Positions 35,008-44,215 are shown, counted from the stretch's first letter. The stretch: DNA of 64,000 nt from Casimicrobium huifangae (GCF_009746125.1 NZ_CP041352.1:1205847-1269846), one strand, 5' to 3'. Made by a program: numbers and translations. Notes: generated by a model not told the origin, from the sequence alone.

Positions 35008-36738
35008 CTACGGTGCGACTGCAATGCCACATTGCGATACAAGATAGTGACGAACGGCCGTCCAGTTGTTGCGAGGCCCGCTCAACGTGATGCCTTGCAG
35101 GACCGAAGGCCCAGACATGCCGAGCGCCACACGGGCGATGATGAGCGCGTCCGTGGTCGCGCCCACACGTCCATCGCCGTCCACATCCATGGTGCACATG
35201 CGTGCGCCGAATGGGCCACCATTGAGTCGCGCAATACAGGCCATGTTGATGCCACCGGCCCCCTCGCAGGCACCAGCAACCAGCAGTTTTCCGTCTGACT
35301 GCAGTGCCAGCGCGCGGGCGGCGTCATTTCTCTGCCCTACCGTACTCATCTCCAGATTGACACGGCCATTGCCATAGCCGGTCGGTCCGTCGAAAGAGGC
35401 ATCGAGCGCACCGTCTGGTGCGAGCCGTGCGACGCAAAAGTTGTTCTCATTGAGCAAACTGCACAGCCCGATCAGAACGATGCGCCCGTCGGGCTGGACG
35501 GCGATTGCGGTGACCTGATCGTACGTTTGCCCCATCGGGAAGACCGCGACACCGCCACCGCCGCCAGCGGACCCCTCGAAACGGTCATCCAGAGTGCCGT
35601 CGCCGTTCAGTCGCACCACCGCGAAATGACTGGCGCTGTTGGACACGACCGAACGACCCGCAATGAGCACGCGGCCATCGGGTTGCAGCGCTGCGGCGCT
35701 GACGTTTGCCTCGATCGCACCGACGGCGTAGGCGACGCGTCCAGTCCCGATGCTGCCACTGTTGTTTGAAAACGTGGCGTCAAAGCTGCCGCTGCCGGTG
35801 AGGCGTGCAGCGCAAAAACTGCGTTTGACGTTGGGATCCGTGTTCGGCCAGCAACTGCCAGTGACTACCAACCTTCCGTCTGCTTGTTGCAGCAACCCCG
35901 CAGCGTCAAAATCATAGGCACCGACCGGGAAGCGCACCAGACCATTGCTATTGGCCGGCGGCGGACCTGAGAACGTGGTATCCAGTGTCCCGTTACTGTT
36001 GAGCCGGATCACACAAGCTTCGCTGTACACGCCAGCGTTCATCGACACTCGGCAGTCACCGGAAATCACAATTTTCCCGTCTGGCTGAACCAGTACATTT
36101 CGTGCCCGTGCAATGCCCAGATTCGTGAGCAGCGCGCGACCAGCGCCATTCTGGTTCGGCCCGACAAACGTCGCGTCCAGCGTTCCGTTGGCGTTCAGGC
36201 GCGCGACGCAAAACTGGTAGCCCACCACGCCATCCCAACACTCACCGGCGAGAACCATCTTGTCATCCGCTTGCATGGCGATGGCGTTGGCCCGGTCATC
36301 GGTGGCATGTTGCGGCAGTGCGAAGCCTCCATTGCCGTTGCCCGTGGCGCCAACAGGCCCGACGAACGTTGTGTCGAGGCCGCCATTGGCGGTGAGACGC
36401 TGTACGCACATCGCCGGGTTACCGTTCGTGGCAGCGTTCGAGCAGTAACCAGCCAGCACAATGCTGCCGTTCGGCTGCGTAGCAACGGCCAGGACATAGG
36501 CGTTGCCACCGGGAACGACCGCGAGATTGGCAATCCTCCCGGTACCGCTCGCAAAACCTGCAGGAGCAGGGGCGTCGTCAAGCGTACCGGGCACGGGTTC
36601 GACGCCATGCGCCGGGTTGAGTACAAATGCGGTCAGCGCTGCCGCTATGGTCAGCGCAGTGGGGTAGTTGCAGCGCACGCTAACCGGTACGAAGCGGGAT
36701 GACAGACAACGGGCAATCGGGGGACGGGACAGTGTCAT
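35008..36738 (-). CDS. Exported delta-60 repeat beta-propeller protein with a dockerin-like tail
   Basis: A 576-residue protein. An N-terminal hydrophobic segment (ALTIAAALTAFVLNPAHG) suggests export. Seven or more delta-60 repeats follow from about residue 75 to 510, each with an LQPDGRVLIAG-type strand, a CVARLNANGTLD-type strand and FDGP-like turns. The last 60 residues contain MDVDGDGRVGATTDALIIAR, which resembles one half of a calcium-binding dockerin repeat. Delta-60 proteins are secreted or surface-bound with unknown ligands. It converges on pnp and diverges from the AraC-type regulator. Confidence 0.75.
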   Translation of the reverse strand: MTLSRPPIARCLSSRFVPVSVRCNYPTALTIAAALTAFVLNPAHGVEPVPGTLDDAPAPAGFASGTGRIANLAVVPGGNAYVLAVATQPNGSIVLAGYCSNAATNGNPAMCVQRLTANGGLDTTFVGPVGATGNGNGGFALPQHATDDRANAIAMQADDKMVLAGECWDGVVGYQFCVARLNANGTLDATFVGPNQNGAGRALLTNLGIARARNVLVQPDGKIVISGDCRVSMNAGVYSEACVIRLNSNGTLDTTFSGPPPANSNGLVRFPVGAYDFDAAGLLQQADGRLVVTGSCWPNTDPNVKRSFCAARLTGSGSFDATFSNNSGSIGTGRVAYAVGAIEANVSAAALQPDGRVLIAGRSVVSNSASHFAVVRLNGDGTLDDRFEGSAGGGGGVAVFPMGQTYDQVTAIAVQPDGRIVLIGLCSLLNENNFCVARLAPDGALDASFDGPTGYGNGRVNLEMSTVGQRNDAARALALQSDGKLLVAGACEGAGGINMACIARLNGGPFGARMCTMDVDGDGRVGATTDALIIARVALGMSGPSVLQGITLSGPRNNWTAVRHYLVSQCGIAVAP

Positions 36739-36893
36739 GTTGGGGGAAGGTGGATGTTGGCGGAGAAAATGTAGATGCGACCCGGCGCAGCACGGTAGTC
36801 AAAAAGCGAAAACAGTAGGCGAAAAGCGCAAGCATCCGACCAGGTGTCGCAAAATGCGCGCAAGCAGATTCCACTGTGTCGCCAGACGGCCAA

Positions 36894-38366
36894 ATGTTCC
36901 CGAGAATGGTTGACGATGTAATGTCCGACGCTGCCGCGCTCGCCCGTGCTGCCGAGTTCGCCGCGTTCAACGGACAGCTCGAAGACGCCCAGCAACTACT
37001 TGAGCGTTGCACGGACAGCTTGCCGCAGGAGCCCGCAGCGGAGGGTGCGGTGGCGCTGGCGCGCGCCGAACTTGCCTTTCAGCGGTCAAACTATGCCGAG
37101 GCTGCTGCACTTGCCGACCGCGCAGCCACGCGACTCCTGCTCGTTGGCGATGCCGAGGGCGAACTGCGGGCGCTGGAGCTGCACCCGCGCGTCTGGGCAC
37201 GGCATGGTGAGGAAGAGCGTGTGCAGCGTCGCTGCGAGCAACTGCTCGAGCGCTGGCGCGCGAGGACCGGGAACGAGGCTGTCGAAGGTCAGGTTCGATG
37301 TCTCACCCTCATTACCTTCATGCACGCACGCCGGTTTCGATACGAGGATGGTATTGCAACCGGTAGTCTCGCGGTGCGTCTTGCCCGCGACACTGCGCGC
37401 ATGCATTCCCTGCTTCCGCGCGCGGCCAACGCACTTGCGGGGTTGCATTTCGCCAAAGCCTGCGCCCTGCATCCGGCGACCGGATGGGCTTCGCACATTA
37501 CGTCCCTGGCGCCGACGGACCACCCTGATGTGTTGGAACACTGCAGAGTCGCGATGGCGCTGCTCGGCGAGGTGCGACCGTACTCGAAAGCCGGCGGCAA
37601 CCAGTATCAGGATGCGCTGATCGGATCGAACATGGGGCAATTGCAGGTACTGATGGGAGCCCCTGACGCCGCGCTTCCAGACATGCAGCGTTTTCTAGAC
37701 GTCAGTCGGCAACGCCAAAACCGTTACATGGAGGCCGATGCGCTGCAGGCCATCGGCTGGGCGCATCTGGTGGGTGGACGATTGCCCGACGCGCAGGCAG
37801 CGCTGATGCATGCACTCGGTATTGCTGCATCGCTGCAGGCCGCACCGCTGCTGATCACCATTCACTACGACCTGTCGACGATTCTGGAGCGGGCGGGCGA
37901 GGTTGCGCGGGCGTTGCACCACTATCGCGAGTACGCACGACTCTGGCGACGGGCGCACCAGCAACTGGCGGCTCAGCCGTCACCGCATGCGCGACGCCGG
38001 CTCGAGCCCTTCTACCTTAAGCGCGCGGAGGCACTGATCCGCGCATCGCTGCCTCATTCGCCGTCAGCTGAAGAGATCGCCCAGCACTCTGGCGCGTCCA
38101 TTCGAGCGGTACAACTGGCGTTTCGCGAGTATCGTGGAATGACACCGCACAAGTATTCGCTCGCGTTGCGCTATCAGGCTGCGCACGACGCGCTGGCATC
38201 AAGGCAGGCGGCACGCGGCATTGGTCAGATTTGCAGCGAACTCGGATTTGATGACCCCTCACGATTTGCGCGTGAGTTTCGCAAGCGCTTTGGCCTGCTT
38301 CCGTCCGCGTTCAGTCGTGATGCAGAGCCAGGCCGGAATCGGGCTTCGGCCGCAGGTGGCGTGTGA
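36894..38366 (+). CDS. AraC-family regulator with a TPR-like sensor region
   Basis: About 490 residues. Residues 10-370 are helical and repeat-like (AEFAAFNGQLEDAQQLLER; SNMGQLQVLMGAPDAALPDM; ALQAIGWAHLVGGRLPDAQA), resembling a tetratricopeptide solenoid. The C-terminal 100 residues form the AraC DNA-binding domain with two helix-turn-helices (AEEIAQHSGASIRAVQLAF; RGIGQICSELGFDDPSRFA) and end FRKRFGLLPSAFSR. Several in-frame starts exist (36876 GTG; 36894, 36906 and 36921 ATG) and none has a strong ribosome binding site. The three secreted proteins downstream are plausible targets. Confidence 0.8.
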   Translation: MFPRMVDDVMSDAAALARAAEFAAFNGQLEDAQQLLERCTDSLPQEPAAEGAVALARAELAFQRSNYAEAAALADRAATRLLLVGDAEGELRALELHPRVWARHGEEERVQRRCEQLLERWRARTGNEAVEGQVRCLTLITFMHARRFRYEDGIATGSLAVRLARDTARMHSLLPRAANALAGLHFAKACALHPATGWASHITSLAPTDHPDVLEHCRVAMALLGEVRPYSKAGGNQYQDALIGSNMGQLQVLMGAPDAALPDMQRFLDVSRQRQNRYMEADALQAIGWAHLVGGRLPDAQAALMHALGIAASLQAAPLLITIHYDLSTILERAGEVARALHHYREYARLWRRAHQQLAAQPSPHARRRLEPFYLKRAEALIRASLPHSPSAEEIAQHSGASIRAVQLAFREYRGMTPHKYSLALRYQAAHDALASRQAARGIGQICSELGFDDPSRFAREFRKRFGLLPSAFSRDAEPGRNRASAAGGV

Positions 38367-38571
38367 GCCTGACTCCGACTTGCGATTCCTGCCTGACGCG
38401 GCATCATCCCTTGCGTAGAGCGGAACATTGCAGCCGTGCGACGCACGTGTACGCCGCAACAGGCAAAAAGCGCAAGTCGCGTGACTGGCCGCCAAAAAGG
38501 CATGTGGGCGAGTGCGTGGCCACAGCCCTGACGATGCAGATCATTCATACTCTACCGGAGGGGACAGTCAC

Positions 38572-39348
38572 ATGGTTAACAAACATGGAGCTACGGTCGC
38601 GCGCCTGGCGTGGCTCGTCGGCGCGATGCTGGGCGCGACGATTGCTGCGGCTGCGGACGACCGTATCGAGGCGGTGTCGCTGATGCGCGACGACGGCGGC
38701 AAACCGGGCGCCATTGTTGCCCAGTTCACACCACAAGATCGCAAGCAGCACTTCGCCGTCAAGTTGCGCAAGCTGGAACTCGGCAAGAACCGCTTCCAGG
38801 CCCGTTTTGTTGGAGTCGAAACGGCCGCGGGCAACAACGTTGAAGTGTTCAGGACCGGCGACATCGGCAACTCACTGATTGCCAACACCATTACCGCGCA
38901 ATTGTCCCTGCCCCGCGACTGGCCGCTCGGACGCTACGCTATCGAAGTGGTGATGAATGACCAGCCCATTGGGAGGCGCGAATACATTGTGTCGCCGGAG
39001 TGGTCGAAGCAGGCTGTCGAACGATGGATCCTGTACGCCGACGACGGCAAAGGCAATCCGACAGAACGCAAGCTCAGTGCGTTCAGCACGAAACAGCGCA
39101 CACTGCATTTCGAAGCCCAGACGTCCGGCTATGTGCCACGCGGCGCGCGCGTGACTTGGGTGTTGCGCACTCAGGCGGGGCAGGAGGTCATGCGTGGAGA
39201 CAACACCGTTGGCAAAGACTCCCAGGTATTCAATCGACTTACTTCGTTTGTCACATTGCCGCGGGACTGGCCAATCGGTGGCTACACCATGCAACTTCTG
39301 GACGGAACGCGGGTTGTCGGCGAACACAAATTCAACGTGACGCAATGA
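38572..39348 (+). CDS. Exported protein with two related beta-sandwich-like repeats
   Basis: 258 residues from ATG at 38572 behind GGAGGGG. A signal peptide (ARLAWLVGAMLGATIAAAA) is followed by two similar halves of about 110 residues. Each has a long strand-rich segment and then the same closing motif: SLPRDWPLGRYAIEV in the first half and TLPRDWPIGGYTMQL in the second. Each half ends with a short beta tail (GRREYIVS, GEHKFNVT). The internal duplication is plain, but I do not recognise the family. The stop overlaps the next start by four bases (ATGA). Confidence 0.65.
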   Translation: MVNKHGATVARLAWLVGAMLGATIAAAADDRIEAVSLMRDDGGKPGAIVAQFTPQDRKQHFAVKLRKLELGKNRFQARFVGVETAAGNNVEVFRTGDIGNSLIANTITAQLSLPRDWPLGRYAIEVVMNDQPIGRREYIVSPEWSKQAVERWILYADDGKGNPTERKLSAFSTKQRTLHFEAQTSGYVPRGARVTWVLRTQAGQEVMRGDNTVGKDSQVFNRLTSFVTLPRDWPIGGYTMQLLDGTRVVGEHKFNVTQ

Positions 39349-40523
39349 CAAGCACACGACGCAAGGCAGGGGCGGTCACGGCGGCTTTGCTGCCGCTGTT
39401 GTCGGCGGCGGCAGGCATACTGCACGCCGCAGAACCCCCCGTTTTCCCCCAGAGCACGACTGGAGCAACGATCGCCACGCGCGTTGCGCCAATGGCGCAT
39501 GGGCGCGTTGTGCACTTTGCCCTCACGCCAGACCGGACCCATGCCGTGCTGTTCGAGCGCATCGCGCCGCCCGGTGCCAACGCCGTGTGGCAACTCCGGG
39601 TGCTTGATGACAGGGGGGGCACGTTGCGTGAGCGCAGGCTGCGTCCTGGCTACGACCCCACGCAACCCGACATGTACTTCACGGATCGCGGTGAACTATT
39701 GATTGACGACGGCAGCTACTTCTATGTTGTGGATCTCCACACGTTGCGTACTGAGCAGACGCCACAATGCCGCAAGCACGCTTATCCCGGTCGCGATGCG
39801 CATGCTGCGGAGATTGAAACGCAGCTCCGCAGCGATCGCACGGCGGAGCTTGCCCGTCTTGCCCGGGCGCATGGTGTGCGCGAGGCGGATGTGGAAGGCG
39901 AGGATCTTCGCACGTTGCCGGTACCGATCGTCGAGGCGCGACGGCGCTGGGCACAGACACTGGGCGAGCAAAAGAGCCGACTGATAGAAGCGCGTTACAT
40001 GGCGCTGATTGAGCGATTTGCAGCGGCTACGCCAGAACTGGTGGGTATTCAGGTGGAACGGCCACAGCTCACGTCCTACTACGTTCGTGTGAACGCTGAC
40101 GGCAAGTACTGGTACTGCGATCTCGAAGGCCGTGCGCAGAAGTACGCCGTGCGCTGGGCGCGGCGCGCAGGGGCCAAGGGTGTGACGCCGCTCTCCCTGA
40201 CGCGCGGCGAACTCACCCGCGAAGGCGACGTTGTCCATGACGGCCCGGCGTCGATTCAGGTGCTCAAGGCCTCCCGTACGACGCCGTGGACGTGCTCGTG
40301 GCAGGTGGGGTGCGTGGACCGCTCTGACTATCGCTTGCGGCTGGCTGGATTGCCAGGGCAGGCCGCGCCTGTCGAGGTGGCGACGAAAGATGGCAGCCTA
40401 TCGCGCGGACTAGCAGGCGGTGGCGCGTTCCGGTTCGCCAATGGGCACTGGTTGCTGGAGCACGACGGGCTGTACCTTTTCACCGCGGCATCCGCGATTC
40501 CCAGTGGCAAATCGACGCCATGA
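39345..40523 (+). CDS. Exported protein of unknown function
   Basis: 392 residues from ATG at 39345, overlapping the preceding stop by four bases. A signal peptide (AVTAALLPLLSAAAGILHAA) is followed by strand-rich sequence with propeller-like segments (HFALTPDRTHAVLFERI; LRVLDDRGGTLRERRL; FTDRGELLIDDGSYFYVVD). A charged helical insertion lies near residues 140-230, and six Cys are spread in the mature chain. No family is recognised. It was probably co-transcribed with the gene before it. Confidence 0.6.
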   Translation: MTSTRRKAGAVTAALLPLLSAAAGILHAAEPPVFPQSTTGATIATRVAPMAHGRVVHFALTPDRTHAVLFERIAPPGANAVWQLRVLDDRGGTLRERRLRPGYDPTQPDMYFTDRGELLIDDGSYFYVVDLHTLRTEQTPQCRKHAYPGRDAHAAEIETQLRSDRTAELARLARAHGVREADVEGEDLRTLPVPIVEARRRWAQTLGEQKSRLIEARYMALIERFAAATPELVGIQVERPQLTSYYVRVNADGKYWYCDLEGRAQKYAVRWARRAGAKGVTPLSLTRGELTREGDVVHDGPASIQVLKASRTTPWTCSWQVGCVDRSDYRLRLAGLPGQAAPVEVATKDGSLSRGLAGGGAFRFANGHWLLEHDGLYLFTAASAIPSGKSTP

Positions 40524-40838
40524 CCCCGCATCATGAAAATCCCCACTCTACAGGCGTTCACGGCGATCTGCGGATCGCTCGCCGTCGCAGCACAAGATTG
40601 GGCGACCCGGGTACGCACACCACGGCAGGTCGGCAGGTCTGCGCTGTCCCATGTCAAGCAGCGGCGCGGGCGCGACAGTGCTGCGCCCCGGCGCGTCTTG
40701 CCGCACGACGTCGCCGCAGCCATGACGTTGGTGCGCATCGCGCTCATCGAATTTGCCTGGCGTGACGAAAGCGCCGCAGCGATTGCCCACGTCCAGCGCC
40801 ATACGAGCACTGGCAGGACTGTTGATCGCACGCCGGCG

Positions 40839-41951
40839 ATGCGACCACACGTTCAACGTCGACCGCGACAGAAGCACTGTGGCGCGGTTGTCGCAGTGGT
40901 CTTGAGCGTATGGCTCGTGCTGTTGTTGATGCCCGCGACGGTCTCTGCCCAGCAAATGACTGCCCAGCCCACAAGCGCTGCTTGGTCGGGGGCATCGGTC
41001 ATTCATCGCGCCGATCATCCGCGCGTGGTCAGCACCGACCGTGATCGCATGGTACTTCTCGTGGCACCATTTCTGCGTGGAGTGCAGGACGGTACGAGTG
41101 GATTGCTTTCGCTGCATCTTGCGATGCCCGCCATTGCGCCTGAAATACTGTTCCGCAGTACCACCGACTTGCTGCCGAACCACCTCGCGCCCGTTCTGGA
41201 TGATGGCACCCATGTCTACTGGCTGAGTGGCCTACGCATCATGCAGACCAGCAAGACCACCCGACAGTCTCGACAGTTGAGCGACAAAGGTGCGCTGGCG
41301 ATGGCCGTGCACGGAAACGCGATTTACACCTTCAATCACAACAATGAGCGCAAGTTGTTGCGCGTTGACTCCAAGACCGGAGAGGTGCGTGAAGTTGCAA
41401 AACTGCCCTTCGTGGCAAGCTCGCTGCACGTCGATGCCAATGGCGCGTGGCTGCTGACCACGCCCTCACCGCTTCGGCAAGTCACTGCGATTGTGCGCTT
41501 CGACTTCGGCAATCGCCAATGGGCAGCCGTGTACGCGTCTGCCGATGCGCAGACGCAAATTCGCGCTCTGGTACCGGTGGGCGAAGCGAACACCATGCAG
41601 TCCGACGCGACGTTCCGCAGCATGTATTTCGTCGAACGCAATCTCGTGAAAAACCGTGCGGTCGTACGACATCTCAACGTACTCACGGGCATCATCACTG
41701 CCCTGGACATTGATGCGATTGATGAGCTTTCACCTATCAAGGCGGATGAGTTAGCGCTTTACTACTTTGCCCCGGAGAGTCGCCAACTCAATTCGCCGAT
41801 GTTGCTGTATCGGTACTCGGACGGCAGCGGCAAGCAGCTGGTGAGTCGAGGCACCACGTGGCCAACTAGCATGACCATACAGAGGTTCGATAGCAAAAGC
41901 CGCGCTCTCGTTTGGACTGACATCACTTGCGTGTATTCGCTCAGTTGGTAG
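40839..41951 (+). CDS. Exported propeller-like protein of unknown function
   Basis: 370 residues if started at ATG 40839, where a strong signal peptide begins (basic RPHVQRRPRQKH, then AVVAVVLSVWLVLLLMPATVSA). The frame is open to ATG 40533, ten bases after the preceding gene. That longer version would bury the signal sequence, although its own N-terminus (TLQAFTAICGSLAVAAQ) is also hydrophobic, so a frameshift or gene remnant in the 315-base gap 40524-40838 is possible. The mature part has strand repeats with YWLSG, GNAIYTFN, KLLRVDSKTGEVREV and GAWLLTT, as in WD/YVTN-like propellers. It ends VWTDITCVYSLSW. Confidence 0.55.
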   Translation: MRPHVQRRPRQKHCGAVVAVVLSVWLVLLLMPATVSAQQMTAQPTSAAWSGASVIHRADHPRVVSTDRDRMVLLVAPFLRGVQDGTSGLLSLHLAMPAIAPEILFRSTTDLLPNHLAPVLDDGTHVYWLSGLRIMQTSKTTRQSRQLSDKGALAMAVHGNAIYTFNHNNERKLLRVDSKTGEVREVAKLPFVASSLHVDANGAWLLTTPSPLRQVTAIVRFDFGNRQWAAVYASADAQTQIRALVPVGEANTMQSDATFRSMYFVERNLVKNRAVVRHLNVLTGIITALDIDAIDELSPIKADELALYYFAPESRQLNSPMLLYRYSDGSGKQLVSRGTTWPTSMTIQRFDSKSRALVWTDITCVYSLSW

Positions 41952-42217
41952 TGGCATTGAACGACTGTCGAGCCATGCGCCATACAAGGCGCAGCACGTC
42001 CGTGCACCTAAGTCATCGCCGGATTTCCGGACGAACACAGAGTTTGTACTCGTTGGTCTCTGGGCGGTTTCCTGGCGCGTCGCCGCAACGGTTGTCGTGG
42101 TGGGTGGCTTTATCGCCGGCGGGATACATTGACTAGGGACAGGCCGGCGGGCTGCGCCACACCGGATGACCTGTTCGCGTGGTGGCGTCGCAGGATGCCA
42201 CGGGAGGGCCACCTGAG

Positions 42218-42698
42218 TCAGTATTCCAGCGATATTCGCAGTATGTCTTCGTAGGTTCCGCCCGGCAGGTCGACATAATCGCACACGCGGATCCGGGCGT
42301 CCAGTCTTACCTCGGCGGACCGCTGCCAACCTGACGCGATCCTGCGGTCACCCTGAGTTGCAAGCTCGTAGGGCATAGCCTCACCACTGAACCGACGCAA
42401 GGTGCGCATGCCACATCGCGGATCAAATGCTCGTCCGTTGTCTACCAAAACACGGTAAGTCGTGCCGCGAGTGCAAGCCACTCGAACCAGACCGAAAGCA
42501 GCGCCATCGGTCGCGCGTCCCGGGTCGAACCCCCCCCGAACGGCACGTCGCCGGAGGATTCGATCCGGCACCGCGGCACAACGACTGCGCTCACCTCAAA
42601 TGTTGCCAGGTGCTCCTGCGCATGCGCGGCGCCACCGCGTTCGCGCTGGCGAGAACGACAAGGAAAATTCGAAGGCTTCGCGCAGTCGACAGGCTCAC
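42218..42698 (-). pseudogene. Frameshifted spore coat U (SCPU) domain protein gene
   Basis: Three frames on the minus strand together spell one SCPU protein. First comes a signal peptide from GTG at 42698 (SLRIFLVVLASANA). A shift leads to AAHAQ-EHLATFEVSAVVVPRC. A second shift leads to AFGLVRVACTRGTTYRVLVDNG and the closing LPGGTYEDILRISLEY. The second shift falls at a run of eight G (eight C on the + strand, 42530-42537). SCPU proteins are secreted pilus-like or adhesin components exported by chaperone-usher systems; no usher is near. Two shifts favour a decayed gene, but the homopolymer leaves room for phase variation or a sequencing error. The 266 bases downstream of the preceding gene show no gene. 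Confidence 0.6.
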
Positions 42699-42904
42699 GG
42701 CAGCGCGCGTTTCGCTTCGAGAAGTCGGGCGGACAAGAGGCGCTGGATCGGCGGAGGCGCTGGTATGGTCTGAATCTCCCGGTGTGCTGCGGCCCGGTTT
42801 TCGCGGTCCAGCGCAGCGTCAATCCGTACAACCGCAATGGTGATTGCTCGTCGCAAGGACGCAGGGCGCAGTCGCAATCGCTGCAAGGGAAACGCCGACG
42901 GCAA

Positions 42905-43151
42905 TTGCCGGGATTAAGGCAACGCTGAACAAGCCGTCGGAATCGGCGAGATGAGGTGCGAGGGTAGAAGATCAAGGAAGCGGGGTACGAATTCATCGAA
43001 ACTCGCCCCGGGAGGTGCACGCGGCGAGCGCGAAAGCGTCCCCGGCGCCCGCAGCGGACGCACCCATGCCAAGCTCCTGCGAGCCAGGTACAGATTGGCC
43101 AGACCCAGCACCACGAGCGAACGCGTGGCGTTCTTGGCTAGTTGCACGATA
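42905..43151 (-). mobile_element. IS5-family insertion sequence remnant (transposase C-terminus and one end)
   Basis: Reading from 43147 on the minus strand, [24 protein letters not shown] matches the C-terminal end of IS5-type transposases (usually YRGLAKN...LANLYLARR). The rest of the transposase is missing, and one extra base appears to break the YRG part. About 210 bases further on, GGCAACGCTGAACAAGCC (plus strand, near 42918) looks like the terminal inverted repeat. It closely resembles the ends of the MITE at 58569. The truncated side abuts the pnp-derived copy at 43152-43162. Confidence 0.6.
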
Positions 43152-43161
43152 CGCGCCGCGC

Positions 43162-43629
43162 ATGGTTACTTTCAAGATCAATCCGGAGAAGATCCGCGAC
43201 GTGATCGGCAAGGGCGGCGCCGTCATCCGCGCGCTGTCGGAAGAAACCCGCTGCCAGATCGACATTCAGGACGATGGCACGATTACCATCGCTTCGCCGA
43301 ACGCCGATGACCTCGCCGAATGCAAAAAGCGTATCGACGGCATCACGGCCGAAGTGGAAGTGGGCAAGGTCTACGAAGGCCCGATCATCCGCATCATGGA
43401 CTTCGGCGCCGTGATCCAGCTGCTGCCTGGGCGTGACGGCCTGCTGCACATCAGCCAGATCGCCCATGAGCGCGTCAACGCCGTCACCGACTTCTTCAAG
43501 GAAGGCGACCTGGTCAAGGTCAAGGTGCTTGGCTTCGACGACAAGGGCCGCGTCAAGCTGTCGCGCAAAGTGCTGCTTGACGAGCAGGCGGCGGCGGACA
43601 ACGGTGGCGCTGGCAACACGCCACAGTAG
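43162..43629 (+). CDS. Stand-alone KH-S1 RNA-binding protein derived from PNPase
   Basis: 155 residues equivalent to PNPase residues 556-710: a KH domain with [13 protein letters not shown], then an S1 domain ([18 protein letters not shown]). No catalytic RNase PH domain is present. Against pnp I count about 30 silent codon changes and only five amino-acid changes (Ile to Val at residue 2, Asn to His in the S1 domain, three in the C-terminal tail). A 95-base stretch is identical. The ATG at 43162 corresponds to Met556 of PNPase. The frame is open to GTG 43015, but that part is IS5 remnant. No good ribosome binding site precedes 43162. Its own terminator follows. It may be a functional RNA-binding protein or a very recent remnant of a second pnp. 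Confidence 0.6.
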   Translation: MVTFKINPEKIRDVIGKGGAVIRALSEETRCQIDIQDDGTITIASPNADDLAECKKRIDGITAEVEVGKVYEGPIIRIMDFGAVIQLLPGRDGLLHISQIAHERVNAVTDFFKEGDLVKVKVLGFDDKGRVKLSRKVLLDEQAAADNGGAGNTPQ

Positions 43630-43652
43630 TCACGCTGGTTATGACCGAAAAG

Positions 43653-43677
43653 CGGGGCGCGAGCCCCGTTTTTTTTT
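43653..43677 (+). terminator. Rho-independent terminator after the KH-S1 gene
   Basis: CGGGGC-GCGA-GCCCCG followed by nine T, 24 bases after the stop. It is the counterpart of the pnp terminator: the stem is the same, while loop and flanks have changed. Confidence 0.85.
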
Positions 43678-43756
43678 GCGAAATTTCCGATGCTGGACGC
43701 CGTGACGAACCCACAGCGTTTATCCTTCCACCTACCTCAGACCATTGGGTTTACTC

Positions 43757-44215
43757 ATGAGATTCAACGCTCTACCAGCATTTGCCCGTCGATCATGCCT
43801 GCTGGCAATTGCCAGCATGTCTGCTGGCTTCTTTGCCTCGGCCTCAGCGCAGGATCTCGCCAGAAGCGTTGTGGGGTCCTGGAGGCTGGTCTCGCATACC
43901 GTCACTACGGCCGGCACGACGTTTGATTCACATTCGGCTCTCCTGCAGCAGCGCCCGTGCGCAGCCAAGATTCGCTACAACATTGGGGCTGACGGAACGT
44001 ATCGCCTCGATGCTTCGGCGAGTGACTGTGACGAGAAGTACAAGTCTGCGCAACAGAAACTGTATGCCAAGACGAAGTGGAAGCTCGATGGCAACAAGAT
44101 CACTACGTCGTCGACGAATTTCGCTGTCGGCCAGACGTACAGCGCCTCAATCTCGGGTAGTCGCATGACGTGGATAGGAACCGAGGGGCAGGGGACACTG
44201 GTGTTCGAACGCTGA
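43757..44215 (+). CDS. Exported lipocalin-like domain protein
   Basis: 152 residues from ATG at 43757, with a signal peptide (SCLLAIASMSAGFFASASAQ). The mature part begins VVGSWRLVSHTVTT, the usual opening of the lipocalin-like family, and closes with SRMTWIGTEGQGTLVFER. Two Cys (CAAKIRYN, SDCDEKY) could form a disulfide. The ligand is unknown. It follows the KH-S1 terminator by 80 bases and appears to be its own unit. Confidence 0.65.
   Translation: MRFNALPAFARRSCLLAIASMSAGFFASASAQDLARSVVGSWRLVSHTVTTAGTTFDSHSALLQQRPCAAKIRYNIGADGTYRLDASASDCDEKYKSAQQKLYAKTKWKLDGNKITTSSTNFAVGQTYSASISGSRMTWIGTEGQGTLVFER

Noticed and set aside
40533-40838. Coding extension of the exported protein at 40839
   Set aside because: Possible but unsupported: it would place about 100 Arg-rich residues before a strong signal peptide. 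Kept as an alternative only.
42001-42132. Short + strand frame ending in a hydrophobic stretch (FVLVGLWAVSWRVAATVVVVGG)
   Set aside because: It looks like a small membrane protein, but no ATG, GTG or TTG start or ribosome binding site exists in frame.
43015-43161. N-terminal extension of the KH-S1 protein to GTG 43015
   Set aside because: The added residues come from reading the IS5 remnant in a foreign frame, and GGGAGG abuts the GTG with no spacing.
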